Below are positions 44,991-54,401 of a DNA stretch of 64,000 nt, piece after piece. The DNA lies in contig JAJDEO010000024.1 of the NCBI GenBank assembly GCA_029259745.1, positions 124,001 through 188,000 on the forward strand, given 5' to 3'. Below the pieces are notes generated by a model. That model saw only the letters and a program-made list of their open reading frames with translations. It was not told the DNA's origin and did no database searches. Position 1 is the first letter of the stretch, and each line of letters opens with the position of its first letter. The position numbers and the translations under genes are program-made. Origin of the DNA: Planctomycetota bacterium. GTDB taxonomy: Bacteria; Planctomycetota; B15-G4.

Positions 44991-46694
44991 ATGATCTCGC
45001 TGTTCTGCAAGGCATGGTTGCTGAGCGCGCTGCTCGCGGCCGCACCGCTGGCTGCACAAGAAACGCCTCCGGGCGAGCCGCCTGCACAAGAAACGACCGA
45101 CGTCGTCGTGGACGACGACCCGGTTGCGGCGTCGGAAACATCGTCGCAATCGACGCTACGGACGCTCCTCGAGGCGCGGCAAGTGCGTGAGAACGCGCTC
45201 ACGGCGCTGCGCGAGACGTTCGAGGCCACGGACGATCCGACCGAGCGCGTCAACCTGCAGAAGGCGATCGACGACGAGAAGGAGGCCATCGCCGACATCG
45301 AGCTGCGCTTCGAGGCGATCGCTGCCGGCGTCGACGTGCAGGCCATCAACGACGCCGCCGGTGGATCGTTCGACCTTCAAGGGGAACTCGAGAGTCTGCT
45401 CGAGCCACTTGTCCAGAAGCTCAAGAGTGCCACGGCAGGGCCACGCCAGATCGAACAACTGCGCACGCAGCGCGACCTCTTCCGACAGAAGCTCGTGCAG
45501 GCCGACGGCGCCATTACGAGCCTCGAGGAGCTGATCGAGGCGACGACGGAGGGCGAGCTCCAGACGGAACTCGACAACGCCCTCGCCGCTTGGAGGGCGC
45601 GCCGCAAGCTCGCCGAGACCGAGCTCGACTACGCCAAGCACGAGCTCGCCCGTCAGGAGGGCGCGCGCCAGCCGCTGCTCGACTCGGCCGGCAGTGTCAT
45701 CAACGACTTCTTCCGGTCGAAGGGCATGAACCTGCTCTTCGCGATCGCGACGTTCGCGGGCGTCTTCATCACGCTGCGTTTCATCCAGCGACGCTTCGTC
45801 GAACCGCTCCGCGTCCGACGCGGGCTGTCGTTCTACGCGCGCCTGACGAACGTGCTCTTCAACATCCTCGTCTTCGTCGCCGCACTCGCCGCGATGATCC
45901 TCGTGCTCTTCTCGGTGAGCGACTGGATCCTGCTCGTCATCGTGCTGATCTTCTTGTTCGGCATCGGTTGGGCGAGCGTCAACATGCTGCCGCAGTTCTT
46001 CGAGCAGATCCGGATCCTGCTCAACCTCGGGTCCGTGCGCGAGAACGAGCGCGTGATCTACGAAGGCTTGCCTTGGCGTGTCGACTCGCTGCGGCTTTAC
46101 ACGGTGCTCCGCAACCCGACACTGACAGGTGGCGTACTACGCATCCCTGTGCAGGACCTCTCGTCGATGCGTTCGCGCCCGTACGGTCCCGAAGAAACCT
46201 GGTTTCCCTGTGACGAGGACGACTGGGTCAGGCTCGACGACGGCATCCGCGGGCGCGTCATCTCGCAAACACCCGACATGGTCGACCTCGCGCTCCCCGG
46301 CGGTGGTAAGAAGGCCTACCAGACCCAGAGCTTCCTCGCCCTCAACCCGCAGAACATCTCGCGTGGCTATCGCGCACGCGTCGTCTTCGGGATCGACTAC
46401 GACCACCAGGCCATCAGCACGACCGAGGTGCCGCCGATCATGGAGGCCGCCGTGCGCGCCGGGCTCGCCAAGACAGTCGACCCGAAGTCGATCGTCCGCG
46501 TCATCGTCGACTTCCGTGAAGCGGGTGCGTCGTCCCTCGACTACGAGATCCAGGCCGACATGACGGGCGCCGCGGCAGCCCGCTACGAAGATGTCCATCG
46601 CGCACTCGCACGCATTCTCGTCGACACGTGCAACGAGCACGGCTGGGTGATCCCGTTCACGCAAGTCACGCTGCACAACGCGCCCAGCGACTGA
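44991..46694 (+). CDS. MscS-family mechanosensitive channel
   Basis: 567 residues. A signal peptide (APLAAQ) leads to a periplasmic coiled-coil region of about 200 residues (many Leu/Glu/Arg heptads, such as QIEQLRTQRDLFRQKLVQ). Transmembrane helices lie near 240-258, 285-305 and 310-330. The MscS beta domain follows with ENERVIYEGLPWRVDSLRLYTVLRNP and IPVQDLSSMRSRP, and a mixed alpha/beta cytosolic cage domain ends the protein. The pore helix (GWASVNMLPQFFEQI) is less glycine/alanine-patterned than E. coli MscS, so conductance is uncertain. Role: release of solutes under membrane tension. The glutamate-synthase-like gene starts 19 bp downstream. Confidence 0.85.
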   Translation: MISLFCKAWLLSALLAAAPLAAQETPPGEPPAQETTDVVVDDDPVAASETSSQSTLRTLLEARQVRENALTALRETFEATDDPTERVNLQKAIDDEKEAIADIELRFEAIAAGVDVQAINDAAGGSFDLQGELESLLEPLVQKLKSATAGPRQIEQLRTQRDLFRQKLVQADGAITSLEELIEATTEGELQTELDNALAAWRARRKLAETELDYAKHELARQEGARQPLLDSAGSVINDFFRSKGMNLLFAIATFAGVFITLRFIQRRFVEPLRVRRGLSFYARLTNVLFNILVFVAALAAMILVLFSVSDWILLVIVLIFLFGIGWASVNMLPQFFEQIRILLNLGSVRENERVIYEGLPWRVDSLRLYTVLRNPTLTGGVLRIPVQDLSSMRSRPYGPEETWFPCDEDDWVRLDDGIRGRVISQTPDMVDLALPGGGKKAYQTQSFLALNPQNISRGYRARVVFGIDYDHQAISTTEVPPIMEAAVRAGLAKTVDPKSIVRVIVDFREAGASSLDYEIQADMTGAAAARYEDVHRALARILVDTCNEHGWVIPFTQVTLHNAPSD

Positions 46695-46713
46695 TCTTAC
46701 GGAGGTTCCGCCC

Positions 46714-48240
46714 GTGGTTTGGCTCTTGATCCTCGGCGCGCTCGTCGCGCTGTTCCTCTACGACATCACGCAGCGCAAGCACACGATCCTGCGCAACTTC
46801 CCGATCATCGGTCACTTCCGCTACTGGTTCGAGGCCGTCGGCCCCGAGCTGCGTCAGTACATCGTCACCGGCAACGACCAGGAGCGACCCTTCTCGCGCG
46901 ACCAGCGCCGTTGGATCTACACATCGGCCAAGAAGACGAACAGCTACTTCGGGTTCGGCACGGACAACGACCTCGAGGGCGACCCGAACACGCTGATCAT
47001 CAAGCACGCGACGTTCCCACTGTCGATCCCGCGCGAGGGTGAGGACGACTACGATCCCACCTGGCCGCTGCCGTGTGCCAAGATCATCGGTGCACCGCGC
47101 GGACGCAAGCACGCCTTCCGTCCCGCGTCGCTCGTCAACGTCTCGGCGATGAGCTTCGGTTCTCTGAGTGGTCCCGCGATCGAGGCGATCAACAGCGGTT
47201 GCGCGGAGTCGAGCTGCCTTCACAACACGGGCGAAGGCGGCATCTCCGTCCACCACCGCCACGGCGGCGGGCTCATCTACCAGATGGGCACGGGCTACTT
47301 CGGTTGCCGCAATCCCGACGGCACGTTCTCGCTGGAACGCCTGCTCGAAACCGTCGCGTCGGCCGACGTGAGGTTGATCGAGGTGAAGCTCAGCCAAGGC
47401 GCCAAGCCCGGGCTCGGTGGTGTGCTGCCCGGCGTGAAGGTGACGCCGGAGATCGCTGCGGCGCGCGGCGTGGACGTGGGTTCCGACTGCATCAGCCCGA
47501 ACACTCACAGCGCCTTCTCCGACGTCAGCTCGATGCTCGACTTCGTCGAACGGATCGCCGACGAGACGGGCATCCCCGTGGGCATCAAGTCAGCCGTCGG
47601 ACAGCCCGACTTCTGGGTCGAACTCGCGTCGACGATCGAGACGACCGACCGCAGTGTCGACTTCATCACAGTGGACGGCGGTGAAGGCGGCACGGGCGCA
47701 GCACCTCTCGTCTACTCCGACAACGTGGCCCTGCCCTTCAAGATCGCGATGAGTCGCGTGCACCGCGCATTCGCCGAACGCGGCCTGCACGAGGATATCG
47801 CCTTCATCGGCTCGGGTCGCCTCGGCTTCGGACACAGCGCGCTGTTGGCTCTCTCACTGGGCTGCGACATGATCGGGCTCGCACGGGAATCGATGCTCGC
47901 CATCGGGTGCATCCAGGCGCAGGTCTGTCACACGAGTCACTGCCCGACCGGCGTCGCGACGCAGAATGCGTGGCTCGCGCGCGGGCTCGACACGACCGAC
48001 AAGTCGAAGCGTCTGGCGCAGTACATGGTGGCGCTGCGCAAGGATCTCTTCTGTCTGGCGCACAGTTGCGGCGTTCCGCATCCATCGCTCGTCACGCACG
48101 ACATGCTCGAACTGCTCGACGAGTCGTTCGGCGCGCGCTCGATCGACGAGGTCTTCGACCATCGCCCCGAGTGGGGTCTGCCATCGGCCGCCGACCAGGC
48201 CTTCCTGCGGTCGAACGGTTCGTTGACGGGCGTCAGTTGA
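46714..48240 (+). CDS. FMN-binding glutamate-synthase-like protein (membrane-anchored)
   Basis: 508 residues from GTG 46714, with GGAGG directly upstream. A single N-terminal helix (VWLLILGALVALFLY) is followed by a glutamate-synthase FMN domain: NVSAMSFGSLSGPAIEAIN, NTGEGGISVHHR, KLSQGAKPGLGGVLPG, ITVDGGEGGTGAAP and a 3Fe-4S cysteine set in GCIQAQVCHTSHCPTGVATQ. The glutaminase domain and the small subunit are absent, so these proteins (the GltB2-like group) are not classical GOGAT; their substrate is unknown. The cofactor sites appear intact. Same strand as the MscS-like gene, 19 bp apart, so probably co-transcribed. Confidence 0.93.
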   Translation: MVWLLILGALVALFLYDITQRKHTILRNFPIIGHFRYWFEAVGPELRQYIVTGNDQERPFSRDQRRWIYTSAKKTNSYFGFGTDNDLEGDPNTLIIKHATFPLSIPREGEDDYDPTWPLPCAKIIGAPRGRKHAFRPASLVNVSAMSFGSLSGPAIEAINSGCAESSCLHNTGEGGISVHHRHGGGLIYQMGTGYFGCRNPDGTFSLERLLETVASADVRLIEVKLSQGAKPGLGGVLPGVKVTPEIAAARGVDVGSDCISPNTHSAFSDVSSMLDFVERIADETGIPVGIKSAVGQPDFWVELASTIETTDRSVDFITVDGGEGGTGAAPLVYSDNVALPFKIAMSRVHRAFAERGLHEDIAFIGSGRLGFGHSALLALSLGCDMIGLARESMLAIGCIQAQVCHTSHCPTGVATQNAWLARGLDTTDKSKRLAQYMVALRKDLFCLAHSCGVPHPSLVTHDMLELLDESFGARSIDEVFDHRPEWGLPSAADQAFLRSNGSLTGVS

Positions 48241-48323
48241 CGCCACGACCTGACAGAATCGTGACGTTTCTCACCACCGTGACGGTGCACAATGGCGCCG
48301 CCCCGTTTCGCTGGAGTCCCCGG

Positions 48324-48764
48324 ATGTCTCGCTCGACACTGCCCTTCGTGTGCGCCGCGCTGCTGGCGGCTTCGATCTTCACCGGCTGCCACACGACACC
48401 CGGCAAGGTGATCCTCACGCCGGTCACCGTCGTGCGCGACGTCGTCGACGCGCCGCTCGTCTCGATCACGAACGTCTTCGAGTACTGGGCCGACGCCTCG
48501 AGTGCACCGAAGCCGAACGTCGGCGTCGGTGTCGGTACCGGCGGCATCAAGCCGAACCTCGGCATCAACCTCGGCTACGTGCTCTGGAAGCCGCTGAGTT
48601 GGATCTTCGGCAGCGTCGACTACATCATCGGCCGTTCGCTGTGGCCGAACTGGCCGGCGGGCATCAGCCCCTGGCGAGCGGAGGGGCAGACGTGGGGATC
48701 GCTTTACTTCCCGAGCACGAAGACGCTCTGGAACGACGATTCCCACCTCGCCGAGAGCGAGTGA
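48324..48764 (+). CDS. Small lipoprotein of unknown function
   Basis: 146 residues from ATG 48324, with GGAG 11 nt upstream. Signal peptide with lipobox (FTGCHTT). The mature part is Gly/Val- and Trp-rich, with NVGVGVGTGGIKPNLGINLGYVLW then WPNWPAGISPW, and ends in an acidic tail. The pattern VVRDVVDAPLVSITNVFEYWA is amphipathic. No domain recognised. It is 83 bp after the glutamate-synthase-like gene on the same strand. Confidence 0.75.
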   Translation: MSRSTLPFVCAALLAASIFTGCHTTPGKVILTPVTVVRDVVDAPLVSITNVFEYWADASSAPKPNVGVGVGTGGIKPNLGINLGYVLWKPLSWIFGSVDYIIGRSLWPNWPAGISPWRAEGQTWGSLYFPSTKTLWNDDSHLAESE

Positions 48765-48862
48765 TCACGCGGGCTTGACCACGTCGGTCGAGCACGTATG
48801 AACGCACCTGGATCGCTCGGCTGTGTGCGCCCACAATGCGTGACCCTTCCCGTGGTCACGTC

Positions 48863-51133
48863 ATGACGCGTCGTTCATCCCCTGCCGTGCTGTCGTCCCT
48901 CGTGCTCGTGCTCGCGGCGGGTGCGGCCGTCGGCGTCGCCGAAGGGGCGATCGACCTCCTCGGTGAGGCATCCGAATCGGAACTCCGACGCGCGCCGGCG
49001 CTGCTCGCCTATGCCGTCGCGACGTGGCTGGTTCCGCTCGCTTTGATCGTCGTTCCCGTCGCGCTGATCGTGCGCTCCATCGGACGCGCGCCGCTCACGA
49101 GTGTCAGCGTGGGCGTCGGTGTCTGGGGTGGACTGGCGACATGGGTGGATGGTTGGGGAGCGCCGAAGTCCTGCGCCGCAGCGCTCGTCTTCGGCGTCGT
49201 GTCCTGGGTGGCCCTGCGGATCGCCGAACGTCTCGGAGTCGTGCGACGCGCCTGGCTGGGTGGCGTGCTCGTTGCGCTCGGGTTCGTCGCCGTGGCCGCG
49301 TCCGTGAGTCTTCCGGCGCCGACGCTTGCGGCCTCGACGTCGAAGAGAACACCCCTGATCGTGCTCAACATCGACACGCTGCGTCGCGATGCTCTGTCGA
49401 TCTATGGCGCCGACGTCGACACGCCGCACATCGACCGCATCGGGCGCGAGGGTTGGGTCATCGACGACGTGCTCGCACCGGCCGGCTGGACGCTGCCCTC
49501 CGTCGTCTCGCTGTTCTCGTCGCGCACACCGCGCACGCACGGCGTCACGACGAAGGAAGCGACGCTTCCCGACGACGTCGCCGTGCTTCCCGAGCACCTC
49601 GCAAGCCAGGGCTACGAGACGGTCGCGGTTCTCGCAAACCCGATCCTCGCCGCAGACCGCGGATTCGCTCGCGGCTTCACGCACCTCGACGAACACAGCC
49701 ACCAGGTCGAGAAGAACTTCTTCTGGGTGGTGCGCCTGCATCGTTTCCTCGCGCGCATCGGCCTCCGTGCCGACGATGGGTCGCCGTCGACGCGCAAGAT
49801 GGTGCTCCCCACCTGGGATCCGCGCGCCGGCTTCGTCATCCGACACACCGGCTACCTCGCGGCGGACGAGGTCACCGACGCGGCGATCGATTGGATCGGG
49901 CGTGCCGACGACAGTGATCTCTTCCTGTACCTCCACTACTACGACCCCCACGATCCCTACCTGCCGCATCCATCCACCCTCGCCTACGCCGACCCTCCGT
50001 TCGACGCCGAGCATGTCGACGAGCAGATCGCGCTGTATCGCGACGAAGTGGCCTTCCTCGACGAGCACGTCGGCCGGCTGTTCGACGTGCTCGCCGAGCG
50101 CAGGATCCTCGAGCGCGCGGTCATCGTCGTGACGTCGGATCACGGCGAGGAGTTCCTCGACCACGGTCGCTGGTTCCACGGTCACTCGCTCTACGATGAG
50201 CTCGTCCGCATCCCGCTGCTGGTGCGCTTCCCCGACGATAGCGACCCCGGCCCGGCACCGCGCGAGACGAGCGTCCTCGACATCGCACCGACGATCCTCG
50301 ACGCCATCGGCGCCGCCGCGATGCCCGAAGCGATGGGACGCAGCCTGCTCGCGAGCAGCAACGTGCCGACACCGCGCTTCGCCGAACACATCGACGACGA
50401 CCAGTGGCAGATCGCCGTGCGCACGGACGGACAACACTGGACCGCGCGCCTGCCGGGCGAGCTCGGCGTCGAACCCGGCGACCTCCGCGCCTTCGGTGAC
50501 AACCTGATGAACCCGCCGACAGCGTTGCGTCGCTGGACGTTCGACGCGTCGCTCGACACCTTCGCAACGTCGTTGCCCGCGGGTGCGAGCTGGAGCGACG
50601 GCGCACTGCGCATCGACGCCCAGCTCGACAAGCCAATCGCCACGCGCCGCTGGACGACGAGCGCAGCGGGCCTGCTGGCCGTCGACTACCACGCGCGCCT
50701 GCAGGGCGAAGGCACGGGGCGCCTCGCGCTGCGCCTCGACCGCCGTGACGGCGAGACATGGTTCCCCATCGCGACGACATCCGTGCTCCCCGATCGCCGC
50801 CAGACGCCGCTCGTCGTGCGCACCGACGAACGCGATGTCTGGCGTCTCGTCGTCACGCGCCCCGACGCGATGCCGTCGACACAAGCGTGGCTCCTCGACG
50901 ACATCACCGTCACCCTCGACGACCCACAACACGCCTTCGACGTCGAGGGCTTCGACATCACGGCCGACCCCGAACAACGCCACGACCTCGCCGACGACGT
51001 CGCCCACCGCGAGCAGCGCAAGCGCGCTCTGGCACTCCTCGTCGAGTACGCCACGTCGCCGAGCCGCACATCGCGTCGCGCGCTGACGACGGAGGATGCC
51101 GAGCGACTGAAAGAGCTCGGGTACCTGAAATGA
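48863..51133 (+). CDS. Membrane-anchored sulfatase-like hydrolase (alkaline phosphatase superfamily) with Thr nucleophile
   Basis: 756 residues from ATG 48863. Four hydrophobic helices (about 8-30, 50-72, 80-95/105-122, 132-150) precede a sulfatase-fold domain: metal-binding VLNIDTLRRDALSIYG (168-182), then WTLPSVVSLFSS, where Thr210 occupies the nucleophile position taken by Cys or Ser in sulfatases. YYDPHDPYLPH and VTSDHGEEFLDHGRWFHGHSLYDE carry the further metal ligands. A C-terminal beta domain of about 200 residues (from RRWTFDASLD) may be a carbohydrate-binding-like jellyroll. With Thr the enzyme cannot form formylglycine, so it is more likely a phosphodiesterase, phosphatase or transferase on cell-envelope substrates. 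The ATG at 48863 is preferred over GTG/ATG upstream. Confidence 0.88.
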   Translation: MTRRSSPAVLSSLVLVLAAGAAVGVAEGAIDLLGEASESELRRAPALLAYAVATWLVPLALIVVPVALIVRSIGRAPLTSVSVGVGVWGGLATWVDGWGAPKSCAAALVFGVVSWVALRIAERLGVVRRAWLGGVLVALGFVAVAASVSLPAPTLAASTSKRTPLIVLNIDTLRRDALSIYGADVDTPHIDRIGREGWVIDDVLAPAGWTLPSVVSLFSSRTPRTHGVTTKEATLPDDVAVLPEHLASQGYETVAVLANPILAADRGFARGFTHLDEHSHQVEKNFFWVVRLHRFLARIGLRADDGSPSTRKMVLPTWDPRAGFVIRHTGYLAADEVTDAAIDWIGRADDSDLFLYLHYYDPHDPYLPHPSTLAYADPPFDAEHVDEQIALYRDEVAFLDEHVGRLFDVLAERRILERAVIVVTSDHGEEFLDHGRWFHGHSLYDELVRIPLLVRFPDDSDPGPAPRETSVLDIAPTILDAIGAAAMPEAMGRSLLASSNVPTPRFAEHIDDDQWQIAVRTDGQHWTARLPGELGVEPGDLRAFGDNLMNPPTALRRWTFDASLDTFATSLPAGASWSDGALRIDAQLDKPIATRRWTTSAAGLLAVDYHARLQGEGTGRLALRLDRRDGETWFPIATTSVLPDRRQTPLVVRTDERDVWRLVVTRPDAMPSTQAWLLDDITVTLDDPQHAFDVEGFDITADPEQRHDLADDVAHREQRKRALALLVEYATSPSRTSRRALTTEDAERLKELGYLK

Positions 51134-51343
51134 CTCAGGCGGCGCATGCCACGTCCACGTGTGGGACAAGCTCGGATCGCGCGTTGAAGCCCGACTTTCG
51201 GTAGGAAGTATGAAGCGTCGTCGCTACGTCCGTCCTCTCTCGACGAAGAGTCACGACGATCTCCGAACATGGGCGTATCCTTTGCTACGACCGCGGACAC
51301 TCCCCCTCCGCGGCGCGTCCGCATCACCCACCGGACCCTCCCC

Positions 51344-52891
51344 ATGCACCACATGCGCTTGGCCTCCGTGCATGCCTTCCTCGCCGCGACCGTTCTGGTA
51401 CTCGGCGCCACGGCACAAGAGATCACAGAGTCATCGACGTTCACGAACCCTGTCGCGTCCAGTCCCGATCGATTCGGAACGGCGATCGCGATCGACACGA
51501 ACCGCGCGGCCGTGAGTCGACTGCAAGACTTCTCGACAGGCAACCCGTCGGGCTTCGGCTTCATCGACATGTACGTGCGCAGCGGCGGCGCGTGGACGCT
51601 CGAGACGACGTTGACCGTCGACGAAGAGCTCGCCGGCGACCGCTTCGGCGCCGCCCTCGCACTCGACGGCGACACGCTCGCCGTCGGTGCCCCGGGCCGT
51701 GACGACTTCGGCCAGAGCTCGGGCGCCGTCTACATCTACACGCACACGACTCCGGGCTGGCACCTGGAAGGCAAGATCGTCGCTCCGGACGCTCAGAGCT
51801 GGGAGCAGTTCGGCAACACACTCGACCTCGACGGCCAGCGGCTCGTCGTCGGCACGAGTTACGGCCTCGGTGGCGCCTATGTCTTCACGCGCAGCGGATC
51901 GTCTTGGTCGCTCGAGCAGCAGCTCGAACCCGCTCTCGGCCCCGACTTCTCCGCGAACTTCGGATCCGACGTTGCGGTCGATGGCAACATCATCGCCGTC
52001 GGCGCGGATGGCTACGACGGCGTCTCGTACGACTCGGGCGCCGTCTACGTGCTCGAGCGCAACGCCGGCGTGTGGAGTGAGACGACGCGCCTCGAGTCGG
52101 CTGACCTCACGATCGTCACGTCGTTCGGACGCAGCGTCGACCTCGCGAACGACAAGCTCCTCGTCGGCGCCATCACGGGTCGCGCCTACGTCTTCGAGCG
52201 ACACCCGGATGGAACCTGGAGCAGCGAGGCGTACCTCGAACCCTGCGCAGACGCGGGCGACTACGGCCTCGGCATGACGGTCGCCTGGAGTGGCGAGCGC
52301 GCACTCGTGCCTTCGCTCGATGACTCGGCGGTGTACGTCTTCGAGGCCAACGCCGCGGTACCGAGCGAATGGGGCGTGACGGCTCGCCTCACGTCCAGCG
52401 TGGGCGCGTCGGGGGACGAGTTCGGTCAGTCGCTCGCCGCAGGTACCGATGAGATCTGGGTGGGAAGCCCGGGCGCGGCGAACGAGGTCGGTGTGGTCAC
52501 GAGCTTCGATCCCGACGACATCAATCCATGGATCGACCTCTGCGGTGGGCTCGCAGGAAGTCAGGGCAAGCCGCAGCTCGAAACGGCGGGCATGCTCGTC
52601 GCGGGCGCACCGGCGACTTTCGAAGTCAGCGGCGCGGCGCCGAGCACGCTCGCCGTGCTCGTGATCGGGCTCACCCAGGTGGACGTGCCCTTCAAGGGCG
52701 GCACGCTCGTGCCCGGCACGGACATCCTGCTCGGGCTCGGCACCGACACGTTCGGCTCGTTCAAGCTGACGGCGCCATGGCCCACGGGCGTACCTTCCGA
52801 CTTCAGTCTCTGGGCCCAGGCCTGGATCACCGATGCCGCGGGCCCGGTCGGCTTCAGCGCGACGAATGCCGTCACGGCGACGACCAACTGA
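51344..52891 (+). CDS. Secreted FG-GAP repeat protein with C-terminal beta module
   Basis: 515 residues from ATG 51344 (ATG 51353 is also possible). Signal peptide (VLGATAQ). The body is a propeller of FG-GAP-type blades marked by recurring FG, SGAVYVY-like and GDTLAVGAPG phrases (ALDGDTLAVGAPGRDDFG, SSGAVYIYTH, AVDGNIIAVGADGYDG, DSGAVYVLERN). The last 120 residues are the shared tail module (LVIGLTQVDVPFKGGTLVPG, then LWAQAWITDAAGPVGFSATNAV). It has no catalytic motif and probably acts in adhesion or binding. A strong bidirectional terminator follows. Confidence 0.88.
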   Translation: MHHMRLASVHAFLAATVLVLGATAQEITESSTFTNPVASSPDRFGTAIAIDTNRAAVSRLQDFSTGNPSGFGFIDMYVRSGGAWTLETTLTVDEELAGDRFGAALALDGDTLAVGAPGRDDFGQSSGAVYIYTHTTPGWHLEGKIVAPDAQSWEQFGNTLDLDGQRLVVGTSYGLGGAYVFTRSGSSWSLEQQLEPALGPDFSANFGSDVAVDGNIIAVGADGYDGVSYDSGAVYVLERNAGVWSETTRLESADLTIVTSFGRSVDLANDKLLVGAITGRAYVFERHPDGTWSSEAYLEPCADAGDYGLGMTVAWSGERALVPSLDDSAVYVFEANAAVPSEWGVTARLTSSVGASGDEFGQSLAAGTDEIWVGSPGAANEVGVVTSFDPDDINPWIDLCGGLAGSQGKPQLETAGMLVAGAPATFEVSGAAPSTLAVLVIGLTQVDVPFKGGTLVPGTDILLGLGTDTFGSFKLTAPWPTGVPSDFSLWAQAWITDAAGPVGFSATNAVTATTN

Positions 52892-52927
52892 CGGAACGCA
52901 GTGCGCCCCCGTCGTCGGTCACGACCG

Positions 52928-52965
52928 CGCCGCCGTCACACCCGTGTGTGACGGCGGCGATCGTT
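52928..52965. terminator. Bidirectional terminator between convergent genes
   Basis: A perfect 14-bp stem (52928-52941 with 52946-52959) with a 4-nt loop, followed by ATCGTTT on the plus strand, placed between the stops of the FG-GAP gene (52891) and the beta-helix gene (52991). Confidence 0.85.
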
Positions 52966-52990
52966 TGGTGAGCCTTGCAGCAGAACCCGA

Positions 52991-54253
52991 TCAGAACGAC
53001 GAGTCGAACAGCGTCAACATCACACCGGGTCCCAGCTGCGTCCCGCTCGGCCCGACATACGCCGGCTGCAGGAACACGCTGACCTGCTCGAAGCCCGGGC
53101 CGAGTTCCGGCACGACGAAGGGCACGTCCGCGTTGCCCGCGCCGACCACGATCGTGCTGATGAACGGTGTCGCGAGCATCAAGACACCCTGGTAGCCGAC
53201 GTACGGGATGAGGTGCGGGGCCAGCGACGTGATGAGCAGTGCCGATTCGTTGGATGCCCCCTGGAGATCGATGTTGCCCGTTTCGCCCTCGCGGAGCGGT
53301 GTCGTCACGGTCATGGCCCGCTTCTCACCGCCGAGGTCGTTGACGGTGCCGGCACCGATGACAGCTTCACCATCGGCGCCGTCGGGGCCGAAATCACTCC
53401 ACCCACCTTCGCCACCGTTCAGCGAGGACGAGCCCATCAGCGTGACCGCCGTGTTCGCGGAGATCACGACGCCTGCACCACCGTCCCCGCCCTCGTGCGA
53501 GATCCCTCCCTGCCCGCCTGACACACGGGTTCCGACGAGGAAGAGCTTCCCGCCCGTCTTGACGACACCGACACCACCCTGCCCGCCGTAGGGCCATCCG
53601 CCGATCAGGTTGCCGCCCCCATCACCGCCATCGATGTAAGAGTCGCTGAGGACGAGCGCGCCAGGACCACTCTGTTCGATCCCCGTCGCACCGTGTCCTG
53701 AGATGACGTTGAGAGCCGGGCTGAACTGCCCGACCCCTCCGTTCACCACCGAGTTCACGAACGCCACCGAGTCACTCTCGATGATCGCGACGCCGATGCT
53801 CCCGTCGGGCATGTCGTTGTCGGCACCGCCCCCGCCGTAGAGGGCGCTGTCCTGGATCCGCACCAGGCTGACGTTGTCTTCGAGAATGAGCGCAGGCGTC
53901 GCAGGCGTGGCCGACGTGCTCGGCGTTCCGTAGAGGCGCACATTCGTGATGGCGACGTTGCGCCCCGGTGCGAGATTCTTGATCACGAGCCCGGGTTGGA
54001 TCTCGACGCTGGGCGCGCCCGCCGCGAACGGCTCGTCGCCGATGATCGACAGGCGCTTGTTGTCGATGACGACGGGCGCGGGTTCGGCGTAGAAGCCGGA
54101 CTTCACGAGGATGACGTCGCCCTGTCCTGCGGCACTCACGGCCGCCGTCAGCGTCGTGAAATCGCCGCCGCCGCCCACATCGACGACAAAGATATCGGCC
54201 TGCGCGAGGGGCGCCGCGAGAACACACGCGAGCACGAACCGGATTCCTTGCAT
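52991..54253 (-). CDS. Secreted right-handed beta-helix protein with C-terminal beta module
   Basis: 420 residues from ATG 54253; AGGAGG lies 7 nt before it and a signal peptide (AAPLAQA) follows it. The opening DVGGGGDFTTLTAAVSAAGQGDVILV is the usual start of planctomycete beta-helix (pectate-lyase-like / DUF1565-like) proteins. Repeated strands rich in Gly and Asp (SVVNGGVGQFSPAL, DSYIDGGDGGGN, TRVSGGQGGISHEGGDGGAG) form the solenoid. The last 90 residues resemble the tail module (DVPFVVPELGPGF, VFLQPAYVGPSG). No catalytic residues can be pinpointed, so structural or polysaccharide binding is as likely as lyase activity. Confidence 0.85.
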   Translation of the reverse strand: MQGIRFVLACVLAAPLAQADIFVVDVGGGGDFTTLTAAVSAAGQGDVILVKSGFYAEPAPVVIDNKRLSIIGDEPFAAGAPSVEIQPGLVIKNLAPGRNVAITNVRLYGTPSTSATPATPALILEDNVSLVRIQDSALYGGGGADNDMPDGSIGVAIIESDSVAFVNSVVNGGVGQFSPALNVISGHGATGIEQSGPGALVLSDSYIDGGDGGGNLIGGWPYGGQGGVGVVKTGGKLFLVGTRVSGGQGGISHEGGDGGAGVVISANTAVTLMGSSSLNGGEGGWSDFGPDGADGEAVIGAGTVNDLGGEKRAMTVTTPLREGETGNIDLQGASNESALLITSLAPHLIPYVGYQGVLMLATPFISTIVVGAGNADVPFVVPELGPGFEQVSVFLQPAYVGPSGTQLGPGVMLTLFDSSF

Positions 54254-54269
54254 GGATCGACCTCCTGCC

Positions 54270-54288
54270 CGAGGCGGTGGGCGCCTCG
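54270..54288. other. Hairpin ahead of the beta-helix gene
   Basis: A perfect 7-bp stem (54270-54276 with 54282-54288) with a 5-nt loop, just upstream of the AGGAGG site of the minus-strand beta-helix gene. It could be a leader structure or a weak terminator of the gene ending at 54402. Confidence 0.35.
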
Positions 54289-54401
54289 AGCAAGCGCGCC
54301 GCTGACCTCGGCAATGTTTCATTCGCTGGGCACGCATCGCGCCCTCCGCAAACTCATCGCATTCGGTGCGCCATTGTCACACAGTTCTCACGAATGGGGT
54401 C

